Origin: FEN-1219 sp036563665
GTDB taxonomy: Bacteria > Pseudomonadota > Gammaproteobacteria > Steroidobacterales > Rariloculaceae
Assembly (NCBI GenBank): GCA_036563665.1
Contig: DATCLY010000063.1
Location: 1-64,000 of the forward strand
Reading direction: 5' to 3'
Length of the DNA stretch: 64,000 bases
The notes beneath the pieces were generated by a model that saw only the letters and a program-made list of their open reading frames with translations, was not told the origin of the DNA and did no database searches. A program made the translations under genes and the position numbers. This document shows positions 55,958-64,000 of this stretch, in pieces. The number at the start of each line of letters is the position of its first letter. Position 1 is the stretch's first letter.

Positions 55958-57064
55958 CTAAATCACTGCCTTAGGATACGATCCCAAGATCTTGAATAGG
56001 CTTGATTTTGCTTTGACCTCTTCCAGCGCCTTGCGCACCGGCTCGTCCTCCGCGTGGCCTTCCACGTCCACGAAAAACACATAGTCCCATTTGCGCCGGC
56101 GCGATGGCCGGGATTCGATGCGCGTCATGCTCACGCCGTGCCGCGCCAGGGGCTCGAGCAGGTGCATGAGCACGCCGGGCCCCTCGGTGCCGGTGGCCGA
56201 GACGAGCAGCGAGGTCTTGTCGTCGCCGCTCGGGGGGAAGAGCTTGCGGCCGACCACGAGGAACCGCGTGGTGTTGTCCGCCTGGTCCTCGACGTTGCTG
56301 AACAGTATCCGCAGGTCGTACACCTCGGCCGCTGCGTCGCCCGCGAGCGCCGCCGTGCCCTCCTCGTCCCGCGCCCGGCGGGCGGCCTCGGCGTTGCTCG
56401 ACACCACGACGCGCTCGACGTTGGGCAGATACTGGTTGAGCCACGTGCGGCACTGGGCGAACGACTGCGAGTGGCTGGCAATGCGCTTGATCTGCCCGAT
56501 CTCCTTCATGCGCCCCATGAGGTGCTGATGGATGCGCAGCTCCACCTCGCCGCAGATCTTGAGCGGCGAAGTGATGAACATGTCGAGCGTGTGGGTGACC
56601 GTGCCCTCGGTGGAATTCTCCACCGGCGCCACGCCGAAGTCGGCGATGCCCGCCTCCACCTCGTGGAACACCTCGTCGATCGTGGGCACCGACAGCGCCC
56701 GCACGGAGTGGCCGAAGTGCTTGAGCACCGCCGACTGCGTGAAGGTGCCTTCGGGCCCGAGGTACGCCACCTTGAGCGGCTCCTCCTGCGCGAGGCACGC
56801 GGACATGATCTCGCGGAACAGCCGCACGAGCTCCTCGTTGCGCAGCGGCCCGGTGTTGCGCTCCACCACCTTGCGGAGCACCTGCGCCTCGCGCTCGGGG
56901 CGATAGAAGTCCGCCGTCTTGGAGAGGCCCTTGAGCTCGCCCACTCGCTGCGCGCAGCGGGCACGCTCCGAGATCAGCCGTTGGATCTCGGCGTCGATGC
57001 GGTCGATCTCGTTCCGCAGCTCGGCGAGCGCAGCCTCGTGATCCGTGCCGGCCTTGTCGTTCAT
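55958..57064 (-). CDS. pheA: Bifunctional chorismate mutase / prephenate dehydratase
   Basis: 368 residues. Chorismate mutase helices (LAELRNEIDRIDAEIQRLIS, RCAQRVGELK) occupy residues 1-95; the prephenate dehydratase part has VAYLGPEGTFTQSAVLKHFG, VAPVENSTEGTVTHTLDMF, NTTRFLVVG; a C-terminal ACT domain has EGPGVLMHLLEPLARHGVSM and IESRPSRRRKWDYVFFVDVE (ESRP, Phe-binding). It produces phenylpyruvate. ATG 57064 is 1 bp after the serA stop; an upstream in-frame start would lie inside serA. No tyrA or hisC follows, unlike in many relatives. Confidence 0.96.
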   Translation of the reverse strand: MNDKAGTDHEAALAELRNEIDRIDAEIQRLISERARCAQRVGELKGLSKTADFYRPEREAQVLRKVVERNTGPLRNEELVRLFREIMSACLAQEEPLKVAYLGPEGTFTQSAVLKHFGHSVRALSVPTIDEVFHEVEAGIADFGVAPVENSTEGTVTHTLDMFITSPLKICGEVELRIHQHLMGRMKEIGQIKRIASHSQSFAQCRTWLNQYLPNVERVVVSSNAEAARRARDEEGTAALAGDAAAEVYDLRILFSNVEDQADNTTRFLVVGRKLFPPSGDDKTSLLVSATGTEGPGVLMHLLEPLARHGVSMTRIESRPSRRRKWDYVFFVDVEGHAEDEPVRKALEEVKAKSSLFKILGSYPKAVI

Positions 57065-57065
57065 G

Positions 57066-58244
57066 TCACGCCTCGACGAGCGGCATGACGCGGACCGAGA
57101 GTATGCCATCGATGGCGCGGATGCGGGCGAGCGTCGACTCGCTGACCGGAGCGTCGAGGTCCACGAGGGTGTAGGAGATCGGCCCCCGCGACTGGTTCAG
57201 CAGGTTCGCGACGTTGATCCCTTCCGCCGCCACCGCCGACAGGATCTGGGCGACCATCGCCGGCACGTTCGCGTGCGGCACCGCGATGCGGTACGGGCGC
57301 GAGCGGTGCAGCACGGCGTCGGGGAAGTTCACCGAGCGCGTCACGTTGCCGTGCTCGAGGTACTCGCGCAGGTTGTCCACCACCATGACGGCGCAGTTCT
57401 CCTCCGCCTCGCGCGTGGACGCGCCGAGATGCGGCAGGCAGATCGCCTTGGGGTGGTCGATCAGCGCGCGCGAAGGGAAGTCCGTGACGTACGACGCGAG
57501 CTTGCCGGCGCCGAGCGCCTCGAGCACCGCGTCCTCGTCGACGATCTCCGCGCGGGAGAAATTGAGCAGCACCGAGCCGCGCGGCATGAGCTTCAACCGC
57601 TCGCGGCTCACGAGGTGCCGGGTGTCGGGCGTGAGCGGCACGTGCAAGGTGACGACGTCCGAGCGGCTGAAGAGCTCGTCCAGATTGTGAGCCTGCTGCA
57701 CCGCCGAGGACAGCTGCCAGGCCCGCTGCACCGTGATCTCGGGGTCGTAGCCGAACACGCGCATGCCGAGGTCCGCCGATGCGTTCGCCACCTCCACGCC
57801 GATGGCGCCGAGCCCCACGACGCCCAGCGTGCGCCGCGGCAGCTCGAAGCCGACGAACTGCTTCTTGCCGGCTTCGACGGCCCGCTCGAGCTCGGCGCCC
57901 GAGCCCTCGAGCCCGCGCACGTATTCCCAGGCGGCCGGCAGGTTGCGTGCGGCCATGAGCAGACCGGCGAGCACGAGCTCCTTCACGGCGTTGGCGTTCG
58001 CGCCCGGCGCGTTGAACACGGGAATGCCGCGTTTGGTGAGCGCCTCGACGGGGATGTTGTTGACGCCGACGCCCGCGCGCCCGACGGCGAGCACGCTGTC
58101 GGGGATCTCCATCGAGCGCATGTCGGCCGAGCGCACCAGGATCGCGTCCGGATGGCCGATCTCGGATGCGCACTCGTAGCGGTCGCGGGGCAGACGCTGC
58201 AGCCCCGCGAGCGCGATGTTGTTGAGCGTGAGGATCTTGAACAT
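57066..58244 (-). CDS. serA: Phosphoglycerate dehydrogenase
   Basis: 392 residues, a short SerA with an ACT domain. GRAGVGVNNIPVEALTKRGI, ANANAVKELVLAGLLMAARN, RTLGVVGLGAIGVEVANASA (NAD binding), VTLHVPLTPDTRHLV, LLNFSRAEIVDEDAVLEAL and CLPHLGASTREAEENCAVMV (catalytic His). First step of serine synthesis. 6-bp gap to serC, 1-bp gap to pheA. Confidence 0.95.
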   Translation of the reverse strand: MFKILTLNNIALAGLQRLPRDRYECASEIGHPDAILVRSADMRSMEIPDSVLAVGRAGVGVNNIPVEALTKRGIPVFNAPGANANAVKELVLAGLLMAARNLPAAWEYVRGLEGSGAELERAVEAGKKQFVGFELPRRTLGVVGLGAIGVEVANASADLGMRVFGYDPEITVQRAWQLSSAVQQAHNLDELFSRSDVVTLHVPLTPDTRHLVSRERLKLMPRGSVLLNFSRAEIVDEDAVLEALGAGKLASYVTDFPSRALIDHPKAICLPHLGASTREAEENCAVMVVDNLREYLEHGNVTRSVNFPDAVLHRSRPYRIAVPHANVPAMVAQILSAVAAEGINVANLLNQSRGPISYTLVDLDAPVSESTLARIRAIDGILSVRVMPLVEA

Positions 58245-58250
58245 GACCGG

Positions 58251-59330
58251 TCAGGCGCGCCGCTCGAAATCCTTCATGAACGCGACGAGCGCATCCACGC
58301 CTTCCTCCGGCATGGCGTTGTACAGGCTCGCGCGCATGCCGCCCACCGAGCGGTGGCCCTTCAAGTTCGTGAGGCCGGCCTGCTCGGCCTCCTGCAGGAA
58401 GCGCTGATCGAGCGACGGATCCGCCAGCGTGAACGGCACGTTCATCCACGAGCGATAGCGCTTGTCCACGGGGTTGCGGTAGAGCGACGACTCGTCGATG
58501 GCCGCGTACAGCTTCTCGGCCTTGCGGCGGTTGCGCTCGGCCATGGCCGCGAGGCCGCCCTGCTCCTTGAGCCACTCGAACACGAGCCCCGCGAGATACC
58601 AGCCGAACGTGGGCGGCGTGTTCCACATGGAGTCGTGCTTCGCCATCGTGGCGTAGTCGATCACGCCGGGGCATTCGCGGCGCGCGCGGCCGATCAGGTC
58701 CTCGCGCACGATCACGAGCGCGAGCCCCGCCGGGCCGATGTTCTTCTGCGCGCCCGCGTAGATCACGCCGAAGCGCGAGACGTCGAGCGGCCGCGAGAGG
58801 ATGGTGGAGGAGAAGTCCGCCGCGAGCGGCGCGTCCGACACCTCCGGAATGTCCTGGAACTCGACGCCGTAGATGGTCTCGTTGGGCGTGTAGTGCAGGT
58901 AGGCGGCCTTCTCCGACACGCGCCACGTGGCGGGATCGGGGATCGTGGTGTAGTTGCTGTCCTTCGCGTCCGCCGCCACGTTCACCGTCGCGTAGCGGGC
59001 CGCCTCGTCCGCCGCCTTCTTGCCCCAATTGCCCGTGATGACGTAGTCCACCGTCGCACCCGGCGGCGCGAGATTGAGCGGCACGGAGGCGAACTGCAGC
59101 GTGGCGCCGCCCGGCAGGAACAGCACCTTGTAGTGGTCGGGCACGCCGAGCAGCTCGCGCAGGTTGCGCTCGGCGCGCGCCGCGAACTCGACGAAGTGCT
59201 TGCCGCGATGGCTCACCTCCATCACGGACATGCCGGTGCCCTGCCAGTCGAGCAGCTCCTCGCGAGCCTTGACGAGCACCGCTTCCGGGAGCATCGCGGG
59301 CCCCGGGCTGAAGTTGTGGACACGACGCAT
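58251..59330 (-). CDS. serC: Phosphoserine aminotransferase
   Basis: 359 residues. HNFSPGPAMLPEAVLVKARE, GMSVMEVSHRGKHFVEFAAR, ATLQFASVPLNLAP, FGVIYAGAQKNIGPAGLALV (PLP Lys) and NTPPTFGWYLAGLVFEWLKE, HRSVGGMRASLYNAMPEEGV near the end. Second step of serine synthesis; in this pathway also pyridoxal synthesis. 14 bp downstream of gyrA. Confidence 0.96.
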   Translation of the reverse strand: MRRVHNFSPGPAMLPEAVLVKAREELLDWQGTGMSVMEVSHRGKHFVEFAARAERNLRELLGVPDHYKVLFLPGGATLQFASVPLNLAPPGATVDYVITGNWGKKAADEAARYATVNVAADAKDSNYTTIPDPATWRVSEKAAYLHYTPNETIYGVEFQDIPEVSDAPLAADFSSTILSRPLDVSRFGVIYAGAQKNIGPAGLALVIVREDLIGRARRECPGVIDYATMAKHDSMWNTPPTFGWYLAGLVFEWLKEQGGLAAMAERNRRKAEKLYAAIDESSLYRNPVDKRYRSWMNVPFTLADPSLDQRFLQEAEQAGLTNLKGHRSVGGMRASLYNAMPEEGVDALVAFMKDFERRA

Positions 59331-59344
59331 GATTCCCTCCAGCG

Positions 59345-61945
<2,601 letters not shown>

Positions 61946-62108
61946 ACGCGCCGCTCAAAACAGTTGCCCGCCCCCGCGCCCGGGAGGCGCCGGAAGATCC
62001 TTGTGTTTCAATGAGATGCGAGCTGGTCGGGCCACGCCGGCGACCTTGCGATCCGCGGCCTTGCCCGGCCCGTGAACTGATCCCACAGATGAAAGAGTCT
62101 GATGCGAA

Positions 62109-62116
62109 ATTCTAGC
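62109..62116 (-). promoter_or_regulatory. gyrA: Candidate extended -10 promoter for gyrA
   Basis: Minus-strand TGCTAGAAT (TGn before TAGAAT) lies about 164 bases upstream of the gyrA start. No good -35 is seen at 17 bp, which an extended -10 can tolerate. Confidence 0.45.
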
Positions 62117-62261
62117 ACAACCGGAGCGGCGAACGGGGTGTCGCGACGATCGGGCGTGGGCGCTACGCGCGAGCGCGCGACGTCGCGCTGGACGCGGCGC
62201 AGAGTGTGCGCGCGACGGGCACGGCGGCTCGCGGGCGCACGCGCGGCGCGCTGCACGCGGC

Positions 62262-62270
62262 TGGTATCAT
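62262..62270 (+). promoter_or_regulatory. gltX: Candidate extended -10 promoter for gltX with very short or no leader
   Basis: TGGTATCAT ends 8 bases before the gltX ATG; transcription would begin at or next to the start codon. No Shine-Dalgarno sequence precedes the ATG, which agrees with a leaderless mRNA. No -35 seen. Confidence 0.4.
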
Positions 62271-62278
62271 CAACCGCC

Positions 62279-63724
62279 ATGTCCCACGGCAGCCCAGTTC
62301 GCACCCGTTTCGCGCCGAGCCCCACGGGGTATCTGCACATCGGCAGCGTCCGCACGGCGCTGTACGCATGGCTCTACGCCCGCCACCACGGCGGCACGTA
62401 CATCCTGCGCATCGAGGACACGGACCGCGAGCGCTCCACGCAGGCCGCGGTGGACGCCATCCTCGAGGGGCTCGCCTGGGTGGGCCTCGACGCCGACGAG
62501 GGCCCCTTCTATCAGACGCAGCGGCTGGAGCGCCATCGCGAGGCGGCCCACCGGCTGCTCGCCGAGGGCAAGGCCTACCGCTGCTACTGCACCCGCGAGG
62601 AGCTCGAGGCCATGCGGGCGGAGGCCCTCGCGAAGGGGCAGAAGCCCCGCTACGACGGCCGCTGTCGCGCCGGCGACCGCGTGCGGCCCGACGTGGCGCC
62701 CGCGCTGCGCTTCAAGAACCCCCTCGACGGCGAGGTCGTGGTGGACGACCTCGTGAAGGGGCGCATCGTGTTCGCCAACGCGGAGCTCGACGACCTCGTA
62801 ATCCTGCGCTCCGACGGCACGCCCACGTACAACTTCAGCGTCGTGGTGGACGACGCCGACATGCGCATCACCCACGTGATCCGCGGCGACGACCACGTCA
62901 ACAACACGCCCCGCCAGATCAACCTGTTCCGGGCGCTCGACGTGGAGCCGCCGGCCTACGCCCATCTGCCGATGATCCACGGCCCGGACGGCACGAAGCT
63001 CTCGAAGCGCCACGGCGCCGTGAACATCCTCGAGTACCGCGAGATGGGCTTCCTGCCGCAGGCGCTCCTGAACTACCTGGCGCGGCTCGGCTGGTCGCAC
63101 GGAGACCAGGAGATCTTCTCCGTCGACGAGCTCATCGAGCACTTCGATCTCGACAGGGTCTCCCGCTCGGCGGCGAGCTTCGACCCGAAGAAGCTGCTGT
63201 GGGTCAATCAGCAGCACATCATGCGGGCCCCGGAGCAGCAGCTCGTCGCCCTGCTCGCCGAGCAGCTCGAACGGCAGGGGGTCGACCCGGCGAACGGGCC
63301 GCCGCTCGCGCTGACCGTGGCGGCGCTGCGGGAGCGCAGCCAGACGATGCGCGAGATGGCGGAGCAGGCGCACTGCTACTACCAGGAGATCGAGCAGCTC
63401 GACCCGAAGGCGGCCCGGACACACCTCACGCCTGCCGCGCACGGCGTGCTCGCGGCCCTCGCGGACGCGCTCGGCGGCCTTGACGACTGGTCCGAGGCGC
63501 CGATCGAGCAGGCCGTCCACGGCGTGGCGGAGCGCCTCGGGCTCAAGCTCGGCAAGGTGGCGCAGCCGTTGCGCGTGGCCGTCACGGGCCGCGCCGCCTC
63601 GCCGCCCATCGGCATCACGCTCGTGCTCGCCGGCAAGGAGCGCACGCTGCGCCGCATCGCGCGCGCGCTCGAATGGGTGGAGCGCGCCGCGCGAGAGGCC
63701 GGGACGGCGGGATCGCAACCGTAA
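62279..63724 (+). CDS. gltX: Glutamate-tRNA ligase
   Basis: 481 residues. Class I synthetase: TRFAPSPTGYLHIGSVRTAL (HIGH box as HIGS), YILRIEDTDRERSTQAAVDA, AYRCYCTREELEAMRAEAL, THVIRGDDHVNNTPRQINLF, MIHGPDGTKLSKRHGAVNIL (KMSKS as KLSKR) and an anticodon-binding C-terminal domain. Charges tRNA-Glu. ATG 62279 starts just before the family motif; an upstream in-frame start would add 59 Arg-rich residues. Confidence 0.96.
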   Translation: MSHGSPVRTRFAPSPTGYLHIGSVRTALYAWLYARHHGGTYILRIEDTDRERSTQAAVDAILEGLAWVGLDADEGPFYQTQRLERHREAAHRLLAEGKAYRCYCTREELEAMRAEALAKGQKPRYDGRCRAGDRVRPDVAPALRFKNPLDGEVVVDDLVKGRIVFANAELDDLVILRSDGTPTYNFSVVVDDADMRITHVIRGDDHVNNTPRQINLFRALDVEPPAYAHLPMIHGPDGTKLSKRHGAVNILEYREMGFLPQALLNYLARLGWSHGDQEIFSVDELIEHFDLDRVSRSAASFDPKKLLWVNQQHIMRAPEQQLVALLAEQLERQGVDPANGPPLALTVAALRERSQTMREMAEQAHCYYQEIEQLDPKAARTHLTPAAHGVLAALADALGGLDDWSEAPIEQAVHGVAERLGLKLGKVAQPLRVAVTGRAASPPIGITLVLAGKERTLRRIARALEWVERAAREAGTAGSQP

Positions 63725-63725
63725 C

Positions 63726-63739
63726 CTCGGGATACCGAG
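63726..63739 (+). other. Short hairpin at the gltX-mtaD junction
   Basis: CTCGG, GATA, CCGAG forms a 5-bp stem that ends directly at the TTG start of the next gene. It may hide the start or only be an mRNA end signal. Confidence 0.3.
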
Positions 63740-64000
63740 TTGCCACAGCGCATCGACGCATTGATCCGGCCCGGCTGGCTCGTCAGGGTGGAGCCGGCCG
63801 TCGAGGCCGAGCGCGGCCTCGCCGTGGCGGTGGACAAGGGGCGGATCGTCGCCGTGCTGCCGCAGGACGAGGCCGACGCGCGCTTCGAGCCAGACGTCCG
63901 CCACGAGCGCCCGCACCACGTGCTCCTGCCCGGGCTCGTGAACGCGCACACCCACGCCGGCATGAGCCTCATGCGCGGCTTCGCCGACGACCTGCACCTC
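63740..64000 (+). CDS. mtaD: TRZ/ATZ family hydrolase, 5-methylthioadenosine/S-adenosylhomocysteine deaminase-like (partial, runs off the window)
   Basis: 87 codons from TTG 63740, with the 3' part outside the window. LIRPGWLVRVEPAVEAERGL, VAVDKGRIVAVLPQDEADAR, HHVLLPGLVNAHTHAGMSLM (metal HxH) and RGFADDLHL match the MtaD/TRZ deaminase N-terminus, an adenosine-type deaminase used in methylthioadenosine or SAH recycling. TTG is the first usable codon after the gltX stop (15 bp away, same frame); no SD is visible. The symbol is tentative because the substrate residues lie beyond the end. Confidence 0.75.
   Translation, partial: MPQRIDALIRPGWLVRVEPAVEAERGLAVAVDKGRIVAVLPQDEADARFEPDVRHERPHHVLLPGLVNAHTHAGMSLMRGFADDLHL

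Larger units (their letters stand above)
61946..62278. other. gyrA-gltX divergent intergenic region
   Basis: 333 bases with promoters in both directions (see below). An extended -10 for gyrA lies at 62109-62116 on the minus strand, leaving a 150-base leader. No gene recognised. Confidence 0.5.

Overview
The window is about 70% GC, and its long open frames are almost all read by genes packed closely on the minus strand. The housekeeping block at the right end (gyrA, serC, serA, pheA, aroA, cmk, rpsA, ihfB, lapA, lapB, all minus strand, with gltX divergent) has a typical gammaproteobacterial order. High GC, large TonB-dependent receptors, PQQ dehydrogenases, DUF6152 proteins and aromatic-type amidohydrolases suggest a free-living soil or aquatic gammaproteobacterium, perhaps near Steroidobacterales or Nevskiales. 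That placement is inference from gene content; no rRNA or tRNA gene was seen.

Layout. 0-5 kb: glycogen debranching enzyme, GT4 glycosyltransferase and MetE-like methyltransferase (minus). 5-15 kb: a shortened ion transporter; the copper chaperones SCO1 and PCu(A)C; two DUF6152 proteins whose predicted mature N-terminus is His-His-Ser; two large secreted proteins of an unnamed family; a REP-like inverted repeat; a hemerythrin with a histone-like tail; and an operon of amidohydrolase, haem lipoprotein and YVTN beta-propeller. 15-25 kb: ten tightly overlapping minus-strand genes for a glycan of unknown structure (four full-length or near full-length GT9 proteins, one half-length GT9, one GT2, two GT4, a GmhB-like phosphatase and an SDR). 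25-26.5 kb: a DksA/TraR protein and a small EF-hand protein.

26.5-48.4 kb: an accessory catabolic region. It holds a TonB-dependent receptor followed by a Tat-exported LigW-like decarboxylase and a protein with three SnoaL-like units; an alpha/beta hydrolase; a lipoprotein joining a metallophosphoesterase to an atypical kinase-like domain; a TonB-like protein without a recognisable C-terminal domain; a PQQ dehydrogenase with a carotenoid/stilbene cleavage oxygenase and a small Tat protein; an amidase without a canonical start; a LigK-type aldolase divergent from a CaiB-type CoA transferase; and a second TonB-dependent receptor. Together these suggest uptake and oxidation of lignin-like aromatic compounds, which is inference.

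48.7-64 kb: galU, a ComEA-like protein, lapB-lapA, ihfB, rpsA, cmk-aroA-pheA-serA-serC and gyrA on minus; gltX and the start of a TRZ/ATZ (MtaD-like) deaminase on plus, the last running off the window. Aromatic amino acid and serine synthesis, envelope (LPS) control and the translation/topology genes are transcribed as closely spaced units, many with 4-bp overlaps or very short gaps.
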